From DASQUK01 sp963813485 (lineage in GTDB: Bacteria; Actinomycetota; Acidimicrobiia; Acidimicrobiales; VFJN01): 64,000 nt of DNA. Positions 1-8,845 of the stretch are shown piece after piece. The first letter of the stretch is position 1; each line of letters begins with the position of its first letter. The DNA is taken from NCBI GenBank assembly GCA_963813485.1, contig CAWEZE010000018.1:62001-126000 (forward strand). Direction: 5' to 3'. The translations under genes and the position numbers were made by a program. Below the pieces are notes generated by a model, which saw only the letters and a program-made list of their open reading frames with translations, did not search any database and was not told where the DNA came from.

Positions 1-459
1 GGCGTCGTGCTCGCCGAGACCCGGAAGGCGGCCGAGTCGGTCATCGCCGCCTTCCGCCAGCTCGATGCCAACATCCTCGTGCAGGAGTACATCAAGGAGG
101 CCGGCGGCACCGACATCCGGGCCTTCGTGGTGGGCACCCGGGTCGTGGCCTCCATGCAGCGGCAGAGCGCCCCCGGCGAGTTCCGCTCCAACCTGCATCG
201 AGGCGGCACCGCGGAGCGGATCCGCCTGACGCCTGAAGAGCGGTCCATGGCCGTGCGAGCCGCCCGCACCATGGGACTCAACGTGTGCGGCGTCGACCTC
301 GTCCGATCGCGGCACGGCCCGCTCGTGCTCGAGGTGAACAGCTCACCAGGACTGGAGGGCATCGAGGCCGCCACCGGCGCCGACGTCGCGACGCGGATCG
401 TCGAATGGATCGAGAAGAGCCACGCCGCCCGGCCCCGGAGGTCCCGACGCAAGGCGTGA
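1..459 (+). CDS. RimK-type ATP-grasp ligase, C-terminal part (5' end outside window)
   Basis: The reading frame is open from base 1 and ends at the TGA at 457-459, so only about 152 C-terminal residues are present. They carry the ATP-grasp lid and metal site typical of RimK, which adds glutamate to ribosomal protein S6, or related amino-acid ligases: an LVQEYI segment, a GTDIRAFVVG strand, an SNLHRGG loop and the Mg-binding VLEVNSSPGLEGIE ending. The last dozen residues are Arg-rich and look like a non-conserved tail. It is followed with no real gap by an aspartoacylase remnant, a partner often found beside RimK-like ligases. Substrate cannot be decided from this fragment. Confidence 0.88.
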   Translation, partial: GVVLAETRKAAESVIAAFRQLDANILVQEYIKEAGGTDIRAFVVGTRVVASMQRQSAPGEFRSNLHRGGTAERIRLTPEERSMAVRAARTMGLNVCGVDLVRSRHGPLVLEVNSSPGLEGIEAATGADVATRIVEWIEKSHAARPRRSRRKA

Positions 460-1080
460 GGCCCTGTTCATGATCAACGTCGCGGCGGCGTGCGACATGG
501 GAATCGACCTGCGCACCGGCAGCGACCCGGTTCAACCTGCCGCAGATCCGCGGCGACCTCGAAGACCCCACGACCCTGCGCCTGGCGCGGGCATTCGGTG
601 CGCCGGTGAGCGTGCATTCGCCGCTGCGGGACGGGTCGCTGCGGGAGGCGTGCCGGCGACGCGGCATCCCGGTGGTGGTGTACGAGGGCGGCGAGGCCGA
701 CCGGTTCAACGAGACCGCGATCAGCGCTGGGGTCGACGGGGTGCTGCGGGTGCTGACCGATCTCGAGATGCGTGTCGGCGACCCCTCACCGCCCACTGCC
801 GCGACGACGGTCGTGCGGCACACGCACTGGGTGCGGGCTCGGCGCACGGGGATCCTGCGCTCGCCCGTGCGCAGGCCAACGGGTTGCCCGGGGCGATGTG
901 CTCGGGATCATCGCCGATGCCGTCGGCGACTCACGGGCCACCATGAAGGCCCCGTTCGATGCGGTCGTGATCGGCCACACGCAGCATCCGCTGGTCAACC
1001 GCGGCGACGCCCTCTGGCACCTCGCCGACCTGGATCCCGCCGCCAAGGGAACCGCGGCCCGAACGCCCCGCGGGCGCTGA
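446..1080 (+). pseudogene. Broken succinylglutamate desuccinylase/aspartoacylase family gene
   Basis: Three reading frames must be joined to follow one protein. Frame 2 (to about 526) ends in a DMGIDLRTGSD stretch, frame 3 (528 to about 865) runs from RFNLPQIR to GILRSPV, and frame 1 (about 865-1080) ends with MKAPFDAVVIG and VNRGDALWHLAD. Together they match the C-terminal two thirds of the zinc-dependent aspartoacylase/desuccinylase family. The N-terminal part holding the HGxE zinc ligands is absent, because the gene starts inside the 3' end of the preceding ligase. The usual zinc-ligand His of the DLHTGS motif is Arg here. Missing start, lost ligand and two frameshifts together argue for a true pseudogene, although one shift could be a sequencing error. 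Confidence 0.75.
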
Positions 1081-1156
1081 TCGGGCGCCTCCCACCGGCG
1101 GATGGGGGGCAACGGCGATTCCCAGGACCAGCGTCCAGCCATTAGCGTGCCCGGCG

Positions 1157-3160
1157 ATGTCGAGCCGGTATCGCCTGGTCGCGCTCGTCGGACTGGTGCT
1201 CCTGGGGGCAGCCATCGCCGGGATCTTCGTCCTCATGGGCGACGACGAGGGCCCGCCCGCGGCCGACGACGCCCAGGCCTATCTGGCCGCCTGGGAGGAG
1301 GGCGACTACGCCGGGATGCGGGAACGCGTGCTCGACGCACCCACCTCGTTCGACACGATCCACCAGCAGATCGTCGACAACCTCGGGGCCACGTCGTCCA
1401 GCTACGAGCTCGGCGAGGTCGACACCAGCGGCGACAGCGCCATTGCCCGCTTCACGGCCCGCCTGCGGCTCGACGGGCTGGGCGAGTGGTCGTACGACGG
1501 GGCACTGTCGATGTCGCTCGGCGACGGGGATCGTTGGCTGGTCGATTGGACCCCGGCCGCAATCCACCCCCGGCTCGGGCGTGATCAGACGTTGACCCGG
1601 ACGCGGGAGGTGCCGCCCCGGGCGCCGATCGTCGACAAGGACGGCGAGCCGCTGGCGTCCACGGGGCCGGGCCGGATCGTCGGCCTCGAACCTCGGGCCA
1701 TCCAGGATCTCAACCAGTTGAAGGTGGCGCTCCAGCAGCAACTGGGCGTGGACCCAGCGGCGGTGGACCGGGCGCTGGGGGCGCCCGGTGTCCAGCCAAA
1801 CCACTTCGTGCCGATCATCGCCGTCAGCCAGGCCCAGTACACGCAGGCTGCGCCCGTGATCTACCCCCTTCCGGGCACCCGGTTCCGGGACACCACGGTG
1901 CGGACGACGCCGTCCCCCGGGTTCGCCGAGCACGTGTTGGGGCGCACCGGGGAGATCACCGAAGAGCGGCTCGAGGAGCTGGGGCAGCCATACCGGGTGG
2001 GCGACGTCGTCGGCCTCAGCGGCATCGAGGCCGCCTACGAGACCCAGCTGGCCGGCACCCCATCTGGCGACATCCAGCTCACCGACGCCGAGGGTGAGGT
2101 GGTGGAGGTGCTGGACCGCATCGAGGGCAAGGAGCCACAACCGGTGGCGACCACGCTCGACCGAACCGCACAGGCGGCGGTGGAGTCCGCGCTGACCGCC
2201 ACCGACCAGCCGGCCGCCGCCGTGGTGGTCGACCGCGACGGCAACGTGCGGGCCGCAGCGTCGCGGCCGCTGGACGAATTCAACCGGGCGCTTTCGGGAC
2301 GGTACCCACCGGGGTCGACGTTCAAGGTGGTGACCACCGGCGCCCTCCTGGCCAACGGGGTCACGCCGGACACACGTGTCGAGTGCGCCCAGACGACCAA
2401 CGCGGGCGGTCGGGAGTTCAAGAACTTCGAGAGCTCCAGCCTGGGCACGGTGCCGTTCGGGCTCGCCTTCGCCGAGTCGTGCAACACCGCGTTCATCAGC
2501 GCTTCGGCTGGCGTGCCCGACGCCGACCTGGTGGCGGCGGCCGAGAGCTTCGGGTTCAACACGGACTACTCGGTCGGGCTGAACACGTTCGGGGGCAGCT
2601 TCCCGACCCCGGCGGACGCCACCGAGCACGCGGCCGCTTCCATCGGCCAGGGCCGGGTCGAGGCGAGCCCGCTGCACATGGCGACCGTGGCCGCAGCCGT
2701 GATCGATGGAACGTGGGACGCGCCGGTCCTCCTTCCCGAACCACCGGCCGGTGACGACGCCGGAGGCGGGGCCAGCTCGGCGACCACGACGACTGTGGCC
2801 GACGCCCCCCAGGCGACCACCACCACGGGCGCCGAAGGCGAGTCCGCGGCCGGCTCGGGCCCCACGGCGCGGCCCGAGCCCAGGACGTTGCCGGCAGGGA
2901 CGGCCGAGACTTTGCTGGGCCTCATGCGCCGGGTCGTCACCGAAGGCAGCGGCCAAGAGGCCGCCATCAGCGGGGTCGAGGTCGCCGGCAAGACGGGCAC
3001 CGCGGAGTTCGGCAGCGGCGATCCGCTGCCGACCCACGCCTGGTTCATCGGGATCCGCGGCGACAACGCCGTAGCGGTGCTGGTCGAGGGCGGCGGTGTC
3101 GGCGGCCGAGTGGCGGCACCCATCGCCGGCGGGATCCTGGCGGGGCTGCCGGGCGGCTGA
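1157..3160 (+). CDS. Class B penicillin-binding protein (peptidoglycan transpeptidase)
   Basis: A 667-residue membrane-anchored transpeptidase that cross-links peptidoglycan outside the membrane. An N-terminal anchor (about residues 8-27) is followed by an NTF2/MecA_N-like region (about 35-140), a dimerisation region and the transpeptidase domain. The three catalytic motifs are visible: STFK with the acylated Ser387, SCN at 441-443 and KTG at 612-614. A Thr/Ala-rich insert of about 50 residues (2745-2885) lies between SCN and KTG and probably loops out. The ATG is chosen because the hydrophobic anchor follows directly. There is no glycosyltransferase domain, which separates it from the class A enzyme at 12271-15095. 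Confidence 0.93.
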   Translation: MSSRYRLVALVGLVLLGAAIAGIFVLMGDDEGPPAADDAQAYLAAWEEGDYAGMRERVLDAPTSFDTIHQQIVDNLGATSSSYELGEVDTSGDSAIARFTARLRLDGLGEWSYDGALSMSLGDGDRWLVDWTPAAIHPRLGRDQTLTRTREVPPRAPIVDKDGEPLASTGPGRIVGLEPRAIQDLNQLKVALQQQLGVDPAAVDRALGAPGVQPNHFVPIIAVSQAQYTQAAPVIYPLPGTRFRDTTVRTTPSPGFAEHVLGRTGEITEERLEELGQPYRVGDVVGLSGIEAAYETQLAGTPSGDIQLTDAEGEVVEVLDRIEGKEPQPVATTLDRTAQAAVESALTATDQPAAAVVVDRDGNVRAAASRPLDEFNRALSGRYPPGSTFKVVTTGALLANGVTPDTRVECAQTTNAGGREFKNFESSSLGTVPFGLAFAESCNTAFISASAGVPDADLVAAAESFGFNTDYSVGLNTFGGSFPTPADATEHAAASIGQGRVEASPLHMATVAAAVIDGTWDAPVLLPEPPAGDDAGGGASSATTTTVADAPQATTTTGAEGESAAGSGPTARPEPRTLPAGTAETLLGLMRRVVTEGSGQEAAISGVEVAGKTGTAEFGSGDPLPTHAWFIGIRGDNAVAVLVEGGGVGGRVAAPIAGGILAGLPGG

Positions 3161-3226
3161 CCACTCGGGACAGCGGAGCCTGCGGGCCTTGACCTCAAGT
3201 TCGCTTTAGGTTCTAGCGTTCTCTGC

Positions 3227-4207
3227 GTGCACGCCATCCGTCAGCATGAGTTCGGTCCCGCCGAGAAGCTGATCTACGAGGAGGTCGCCGACCCGGTCGC
3301 CGCGAAGGACCGGGTGCGTATCGCAGTAGAGGCGGCCGGCGTGCACCTGCTCGACACGACGATACGCGAGGGCCGGTCCGGCGGTCCGTTTCCCCTCCCC
3401 GAGCTCCCGATGACGCCCGGGCGCGAGGTGGCGGGTCGGGTCGACGCCGTGGGGCCGGGCGTCGACGAGGCATTGCTGGGGTGCCGCGTGGTGGCGCACC
3501 TCGGCGTGGCGAGCGGCGGTTACGCGGAGCTGGCGCTGGCGCCCGTGGCGGCGCTGCACGAACTGCCCGATGACCTGCCCGCCGACGCGGCCGTGGCGAT
3601 GATCGGCACCGGTCGAACCACGATGGGCATCCTCGAGGTGGCGCAGCCGACGCCGGAGGACGTGGTGTTGGTGACCGCCGCGGCGGGCGGCATCGGCAGC
3701 CTCGTGGTCCAGGCGGCGCACAACATCGGCGCGTTCGTGGTCGGGGCGGCCGGCGGGCCGGACAAGGTCGAGCGGGCCCGGAAGCTCGGAGCCGACGTGG
3801 GCGTCGACTACCGGAAGGCGGCCTGGCCCGAGGCGGTGCGGGAGGCCCTCGAAGGAAGGGACATCACGGTGGCGCTCGACGGTGTCGGAGGCGAGATCGG
3901 CCGCGGCGCCCTCGAGCTGCTCGGGCCCGGAGGACGGATCGTCATGTTCGGCTGGTCGTCGGGCGAGCCGCTGCAGGTCTCCACCAGCGACCTGTACGCC
4001 GGGGGCATCACCGCGTCTGCGGCGGTGGGGCCGCGCATCATGCAGCGGCCCGGTGGCATGCGTGAACTCGAGACCCGGGCGCTGGCCGAGGCGGCCGCAG
4101 GCCGGCTCGTCCCGCTGCTGACGCGCTTCCCACTCGCCGATGCCGCGCAAGCGCATGCCGCGCTCGAGACCCGGCAGACCGTCGGGAAGACCGTGCTGGT
4201 GCCCTGA
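3227..4207 (+). CDS. Zinc-type alcohol dehydrogenase / quinone oxidoreductase-like protein
   Basis: A 326-residue medium-chain dehydrogenase/reductase. The GroES-like N-terminal half holds PGREVAGRV, and the Rossmann NAD(P)H site TAAAGGIGSLVVQAA lies near residues 149-163. The paired cysteines of zinc-dependent alcohol dehydrogenases are not seen, so it fits the zinc-free quinone oxidoreductase branch. The start is a GTG with MHAIRQHEFG as the expected first strand. It stands alone, converging on dnaB across a strong inverted repeat. Physiological substrate unknown. Confidence 0.9.
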   Translation: MHAIRQHEFGPAEKLIYEEVADPVAAKDRVRIAVEAAGVHLLDTTIREGRSGGPFPLPELPMTPGREVAGRVDAVGPGVDEALLGCRVVAHLGVASGGYAELALAPVAALHELPDDLPADAAVAMIGTGRTTMGILEVAQPTPEDVVLVTAAAGGIGSLVVQAAHNIGAFVVGAAGGPDKVERARKLGADVGVDYRKAAWPEAVREALEGRDITVALDGVGGEIGRGALELLGPGGRIVMFGWSSGEPLQVSTSDLYAGGITASAAVGPRIMQRPGGMRELETRALAEAAAGRLVPLLTRFPLADAAQAHAALETRQTVGKTVLVP

Positions 4208-4220
4208 GCGGCAGAGCCTG

Positions 4221-4254
4221 CCGCGAGGTTGGGCCCCGGCACCCAACCTCGCGG
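4221..4254. terminator. Inverted repeat between convergent oxidoreductase and dnaB genes
   Basis: Perfect 13-bp arms (CCGCGAGGTTGGG at 4221-4233 and its complement at 4242-4254) enclose an 8-base loop, 14 bases past one stop codon and 15 bases before the other. There is no long T run on either side (only CTTT at 4262-4265), so it is a terminator-like hairpin serving the convergent ends rather than a textbook intrinsic terminator. Confidence 0.6.
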
Positions 4255-4268
4255 TAGGACTCCTTTGG

Positions 4269-7200
4269 TCAGTCCACCCGGGCCATGTTGGCGAAACGGG
4301 TGAACTGCTCGAGGAAGGCCAGCCGTGTGACCCCCGTCGGCCCGTTGCGGTGCTTCGACACGATGATCTCGGCCTGCCCGCGATCGGGTGAGTCCGAGTG
4401 GTACACGTCGTCGCGATAGATGAACATCACGACGTCCGCATCTTGCTCGATACTATTTTCTGCAATTATTCCGTTGGCAACGAAGTTGTGCGTCGACTCG
4501 ACGGTCGCGTCGAAGACGAGCTGCTGGCCCCGCGCTTCGATCCCAACGACGCGATCCCAGAACACGTCCGAGGACGCCAGGAAACGCAGGACGTTGTCGT
4601 CGACGATCTCGGCAACCCGCGCCAGCCGGGATCGGCTCGGGGCGTGCTTGTAGAGCATCGAGCCGCCGGAGGGAGTACCGAGGCGCTGTTCCAATTGGTG
4701 CGACGAGATCGCACCATCGCGCATGGCCGACTTGACGCGGGCCCAGACTGCGACCGGCACCGTGTCGACGTCGGGGCTTTCCTCAACCCCTGGGAGGCGC
4801 TCTCGCACATCGTCGGCACCTGGGCATCGGTTGCCGGCCGCGTCGACCCGTGCCAGGAAGGCCAGTTGCTCGTCGCGACCCTCGAGACAGAGTTGGTAGC
4901 CAAGGCCGTCGGGCGATCCCCCGACAGTTCGCAATGTCGACCGGATCCCGAACCGCAGCAGCAGGAGCCGCACGTCGTCGAGCAGCTGACGACTCGTCGA
5001 CGCGTAGTGCTCACGGGGTTGGCCCCACCCCCCGGCGCATCCACCCGTTGCCCACAGGTGACGCAAGAACAGCGCGACCTGATCGTCGCTGAGTGCAAAC
5101 ACCGGGGGCGGCACGAACTTCTCGTGGCTGTGTCGACCGTGGAGCCCCGATTGATCGAGCCAGTCGGCGATCGGATTGCGGCGGCCCGCCAGCTCCGCCG
5201 GCCAAGGCAGGTGGACGTGCGACCGGCTGCCCTGCTCGACGCGGCGGGGCTCGATGCCGAACTGGCGAGCGGCTGCCTCCACGGCCTCGAGGGAGGCCGG
5301 GTCGGCGCTCGTGTAGAGGACCGGCTGATCGGGAGCGACGCACCCGCCCCCGATCAGGTGGGCCAGCAGCACCACCTCATGCTCCGGCCATTCCTGCGCT
5401 TCCTTGGGCTCGGGAATCACGCGCGGCACCGCGATGCGGCTCCCGATCGTGAGCTCGTCGAGGCGCAGCCAGCCATCCACGGTGAGGAACGGGTGGTTGG
5501 CGCTCGCCGTGACCGTCCGGCCCGAGCCCAAGCGCAACTCGAAAACATCCTTGATGCCAGTCGGAAAGGCGTGGGTCATCGCTGCCGGAACCATGCGCAG
5601 GTCGGTGTCGAGCGACCAGACCGGGATGTCACGCTCGCCGCTCTCGGCCAGCTCGCGGATGGTGACCTCGGCGCCGGTGTCGGACCGGAGCACCTTCGTG
5701 TCGCCGGCAACGCAGCCGCTTTCGCGTAGGTCCGCCAGCATGGGGCGCTTGTCGGACCGGAGCTCGAGCTGGCGGGAGAGCTGGGACAAGGCCACCACCG
5801 GGCATTCGAGCTCCCGGGCCAGGATCTTGAGCCCGCGGCTGATCTCTGACACCTCGACCTGGCGGTTCTCGGCCCTGGTCCGGCCCGACATGAGCTGCAG
5901 GTAGTCGACGACGACCATGCCCAGGGTGCCGACCTGGCTCTTGAGGCGGCGAGCCTTGGCCCGGATCTCCATGACCGTGAGGTTGGGGTTGTCGTCGATC
6001 CAGATGGGGGCCGAGGCCAGGCGGCCGATGGCCTGGCTGATGCGGCTCCAATCGTCCTCGCTCAGGCGACCCGTTCGCACGCGGGCAGAATCGATGCGGG
6101 CCTCGCCGCACAGCAGGCGCTGCGACAGCTCGAGGCTGCCCATCTCCAGGCTGAACACCAGCACTGGCTGGTTGGCGTACAGCGCCGCATGCGCGGCCAT
6201 GCCGAGGGCGAAGGACGTGTTGTGCACGAAGATGTCGGCCGCCACGAAGTTGTGCCACTGCGGGACCGTGAGGTCGTAGACCTGCTCGTCGCCCTCGTAG
6301 TCGATCGCCGTGATCTCGTCCCACGCCACGGCCGGGGCGTCGAAGGTCGTGCCCTCCCCCAACGGCGTCACGCGGCCGCCGGCGTAATCGGGCTCGACTG
6401 TGGGTTCGGCGTCGACAGAGCCGCCGACCCCGGGAGCGTCGGCCCGCGCCCCGGTCACCGTCACGAGCTCGGGCCGGACTTGGTTGGCGAGGCCGCGCGC
6501 GTGGGCCACGATGGCACCCAGCTCCGCCTCGCGGCCGAGCAACCCGGTCTCCTGGGCCAGGGCAACGACCTGCGGGCCTTCGTCGACCACCAGTTCGTGG
6601 GCCACCCACGTTGCGTCGTCGACAGCCACCACCGATCGACGCACCGACGCACGGACACCGAACCGGAGGAGCAGGTGCTGCAAGTCGTGCGCGAGACCGT
6701 GGCTGCGCAGGGTCACGACCACGCGGCCCGGCTCGTCACCGGCCGGGCGCCAGACTGCGGCGATCGCCCCCAGCGCCCGGTTGAGGAACCGCGCCAGCTG
6801 GTCGCGCGATAGCCGGAACACCGCCCGCGGCACCCGGCGCTCGGCCAGCGGGCCGGCGATGCAGTGGCGCTCGGCGAGGTCGGCGAGGGCGCCGCTCGGC
6901 GCCACGTCCCACGTCCGGCCGCCGCCCGGAAGCGTGCGGTCGATGACCCGCACGCCGTAGGCGGCGCCCCGGTGCTCGATGTCGGTGGCGACCTCGCGGT
7001 TGTCGGTCCACAGGCGGGGCCCGAGCTCGTCGACGCCGGGCGCCACCACCAGGTGGGCCAGCATCAAGACCTCGTCGATGGGCATGCTGTCGTGGCCGAA
7101 GACCGGGATGGCCGCCGGCACGCCCACGCGCTGCCCCGCGGCCAGATCGGCCAGCGGGCGCCACCCGCCGGGCGTGAGGAACGGGTGGCTGGCGGTGGTG

Positions 7201-8081
7201 CGGACCTCGCGGCCCGAGCGCGTCCGCACGCGATAGACGGGCTTGTACCCGTCATCGACGAACGCCTGGGGCTGGACCGGGCGCAGCTCCCCGCCACCCG
7301 CCAACGCGAGGACCGACACCGGGCCTCCGGCGACACCCGCCCGATGCAGGTCGGCGGCGGTGCGCAGCTCGCCGGTGGCGGGATCGACGATGGGTGTGTC
7401 CCAGGCGACGCATTTGCCCATCGACGGCCGGGCTCCGACCACCACCAGGTTGCTGGGCTGGAGGCCGGACAGCAGCTCGTCGAGGTCGACGTAGCCCGTC
7501 GGCACCCCGGTGATGGCGTCTCCCCGACCGTAGAGCTGCTCAAGCCGATCGAGGTTGAGGCCCAGCAGGTCCTCGATCTTCGAAGTGGAGTCGATCACCC
7601 GCCGCTGGTTGACGTCGTAGACCATCGCTTCGGCGCGATCGAGCGCCTTGGTGACGTCCTCGGGCATCGAGTAGCCGATCTCGGCGATCTCGCCCGCAAT
7701 GCCGATCAGCCGTCGGAGCAGCGCGTGCTCCTCCACGATCCGGGCGTAGCCGGCGGCGTTGGTGGTGGCGGGCGTCGACGCCATGACATCGACCAGCACC
7801 TGGTGCCCACCAACCGTCTCCAACAGGCCGCTTCGCCGGAGCTCGTCGGCCACGGTGACGGGGTCGACCGGCTGACCACCGGCGTAAAGGGCATGGACGG
7901 CGTCGAAGATGTGCGAGTGCGCCGGCTTGTAGAAGTCGTCGGCCCGCACGACGCCAGCCGCCGCAGCGATGGCTTCGGGCTCGAGCATCATCGCCCCGAG
8001 CAGCGACTCCTCGGCCGTGAGGTCGTGGGGAGGGACGCGGCTGCCGCGTGCCCGCCGGGGGGAGGTGACGTCGTCCGCCAT
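4269..8081 (-). CDS. dnaB: Replicative DNA helicase DnaB carrying two in-frame inteins
   Basis: A 1270-residue precursor. Removing residues 224-621 and 790-1209 leaves a 452-residue protein, the normal DnaB length. The exteins contain the N-terminal primase-interacting domain (1 to about 170), the Walker A GARPSMGK-TS split exactly by intein 1, the Walker B MVVVDYLQLM, and DLRESG-SIEQDAD split by intein 2. DnaB is the hexameric fork helicase that unwinds DNA ahead of the replisome. Without protein splicing the Walker A loop would be interrupted, so cell viability should depend on splicing. A GGGAAGG ribosome site precedes the ATG at 8081. It lies downstream of rpsF-ssb-rpsR-rplI, the order known from mycobacteria. 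Confidence 0.97.
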   Translation of the reverse strand: MADDVTSPRRARGSRVPPHDLTAEESLLGAMMLEPEAIAAAAGVVRADDFYKPAHSHIFDAVHALYAGGQPVDPVTVADELRRSGLLETVGGHQVLVDVMASTPATTNAAGYARIVEEHALLRRLIGIAGEIAEIGYSMPEDVTKALDRAEAMVYDVNQRRVIDSTSKIEDLLGLNLDRLEQLYGRGDAITGVPTGYVDLDELLSGLQPSNLVVVGARPSMGKCVAWDTPIVDPATGELRTAADLHRAGVAGGPVSVLALAGGGELRPVQPQAFVDDGYKPVYRVRTRSGREVRTTASHPFLTPGGWRPLADLAAGQRVGVPAAIPVFGHDSMPIDEVLMLAHLVVAPGVDELGPRLWTDNREVATDIEHRGAAYGVRVIDRTLPGGGRTWDVAPSGALADLAERHCIAGPLAERRVPRAVFRLSRDQLARFLNRALGAIAAVWRPAGDEPGRVVVTLRSHGLAHDLQHLLLRFGVRASVRRSVVAVDDATWVAHELVVDEGPQVVALAQETGLLGREAELGAIVAHARGLANQVRPELVTVTGARADAPGVGGSVDAEPTVEPDYAGGRVTPLGEGTTFDAPAVAWDEITAIDYEGDEQVYDLTVPQWHNFVAADIFVHNTSFALGMAAHAALYANQPVLVFSLEMGSLELSQRLLCGEARIDSARVRTGRLSEDDWSRISQAIGRLASAPIWIDDNPNLTVMEIRAKARRLKSQVGTLGMVVVDYLQLMSGRTRAENRQVEVSEISRGLKILARELECPVVALSQLSRQLELRSDKRPMLADLRESGCVAGDTKVLRSDTGAEVTIRELAESGERDIPVWSLDTDLRMVPAAMTHAFPTGIKDVFELRLGSGRTVTASANHPFLTVDGWLRLDELTIGSRIAVPRVIPEPKEAQEWPEHEVVLLAHLIGGGCVAPDQPVLYTSADPASLEAVEAAARQFGIEPRRVEQGSRSHVHLPWPAELAGRRNPIADWLDQSGLHGRHSHEKFVPPPVFALSDDQVALFLRHLWATGGCAGGWGQPREHYASTSRQLLDDVRLLLLRFGIRSTLRTVGGSPDGLGYQLCLEGRDEQLAFLARVDAAGNRCPGADDVRERLPGVEESPDVDTVPVAVWARVKSAMRDGAISSHQLEQRLGTPSGGSMLYKHAPSRSRLARVAEIVDDNVLRFLASSDVFWDRVVGIEARGQQLVFDATVESTHNFVANGIIAENSIEQDADVVMFIYRDDVYHSDSPDRGQAEIIVSKHRNGPTGVTRLAFLEQFTRFANMARVD
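4455..5714 (-). other. Intein 2 of DnaB (420 residues, at the RESG/SIEQ site)
   Basis: It begins with Cys790 (CVAGDTKVL) after DLRESG and ends with IIAEN before Ser1210 of SIEQDAD, the insertion point of the classical cyanobacterial DnaB intein. Block B is SANHPFLT. The residue before the terminal Asn is Glu, not the usual His. LAGLIDADG-like motifs LLAHLIGGGC (intein 116-125) and FLRHLWATGGC (216-226) have Gly where the catalytic Asp is expected. Both inteins share an LLLRFG[IV]R signature, so they are related. The last 20 bases (4451-4470) are only about 20% GC in a very GC-rich gene. Confidence 0.92.
6219..7412 (-). other. Intein 1 of DnaB (398 residues, in the Walker A loop, Lys/Thr site)
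   Basis: It begins with Cys224 (CVAWDTPIVD) directly after the Walker A Lys and ends with FVHN just before Thr622. Block B is seen as TTASHPFL, and the C-terminal blocks as VYDLTVPQWHNFV...FVHN, so Cys1, the block B TxxH, penultimate His and terminal Asn are all present and splicing should work. The length leaves room for a LAGLIDADG endonuclease, but the two expected motifs read EVLMLAHLVVAPG (intein residues 114-126) and ARFLNRALGAIAAV (207-220), without the catalytic acidic residues. The endonuclease is therefore probably dead. Confidence 0.92.
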
Positions 8082-8398
8082 GGCTACGTCACCTTCCCCG
8101 AGATGGCCTGTGAGTAGCTAGACGGAAAACCCGGTGGACTTCCTGTGGACGGCTGCGCTGTATCTGGGGACTAACGGCGGCATCCGCCACTTTCCGTATG
8201 AGGCGTCGCCGCGTCCCGCAGCGAAACCGCCACCCGCAGGCACCGGTCCTGTGGAAACTGTGGGCACGTTGTGAAAACGGTCGGCCGCAGGCCGACACCA
8301 TCGAGGGGCGGCGGGCCGGGGCCGGGCCGGAGCCGGGGCGGCGGGTCTGGCTTGTGCGGCCGGGCGGATCGACCATGGGCACCCACCGCCCGACCGAT
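8082..8398. other. Intergenic region between rplI and dnaB
   Basis: About 317 bases without a supported gene. It holds the ribosome site of dnaB (just above 8081), a hairpin that probably ends the rpsF-rplI transcript (8273-8296) and a run of GGGCCGG-type repeats at about 8300-8350. No clear -10/-35 pair was recognised, although dnaB probably has its own promoter here. Confidence 0.5.
8273..8296 (-). terminator. Probable terminator of the rpsF-ssb-rpsR-rplI operon
   Basis: On the minus strand GTCGGCC and GGCCGAC (8280-8296) form a 7-bp perfect stem with a 3-base loop, followed by CGTTTTC. It lies about 100 bases after the rplI stop and before dnaB. The T run is short, so strength is uncertain. 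Confidence 0.5.
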
Positions 8399-8845
8399 TC
8401 ACTCGCCGACTACGTCGACCGTGACGGGGAACTCGACGTCCGCGTGCAGCTTCATCGGCACCGTGTGCGTGCCCAGGGTCTTGATGGGCTCACCCAGCAC
8501 CAGCTTGCGGCGGTCGATGCGCACATTTGCCTGCGTCTCGATTGCCGCGGCGATGTCGGCGGTAGTGACCGAGCCGAACAGCCGGCCCTCGGTGCCGGCC
8601 CGCGCCGCGACCGTGAACACTCTGGGCACGAGCGTTGTCGCCACCTCTTCGGCGGCCGCCCGATCCTGCGCGTCGCGTAGGTCGCGCGCCCGGCGCATGC
8701 TTGCCGCCTGGCTCTCGGCGCCGGCCGTCGCTTTCATGGCGAGGCCCTTGGGGACGAGGTAGTTGCGGGCAAACCCGTCGGTGACGTCGAGGATGTCGCC
8801 TCGCTTGCCGAGATCGGACACGTCCGCGCGGAGGATGACCCGCAT
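8399..8845 (-). CDS. rplI: 50S ribosomal protein bL9
   Basis: 148 residues starting MRVILRADVSDLGKRGDI, the conserved bL9 N-terminal fold with the GFARNYLVPKGLA rRNA-binding loop, then a long charged helix and the C-terminal domain (about 75-148). The ATG at 8845 overlaps the rpsR stop as TGATG, indicating translational coupling, so it is preferred to the GTG one codon earlier. Length is normal. Confidence 0.97.
   Translation of the reverse strand: MRVILRADVSDLGKRGDILDVTDGFARNYLVPKGLAMKATAGAESQAASMRRARDLRDAQDRAAAEEVATTLVPRVFTVAARAGTEGRLFGSVTTADIAAAIETQANVRIDRRKLVLGEPIKTLGTHTVPMKLHADVEFPVTVDVVGE

Noticed and set aside
1142..3037. 631-residue minus-strand frame over the class B PBP
   Set aside because: Antisense to a protein with all three transpeptidase motifs; Arg/Gly-rich, no family resemblance.
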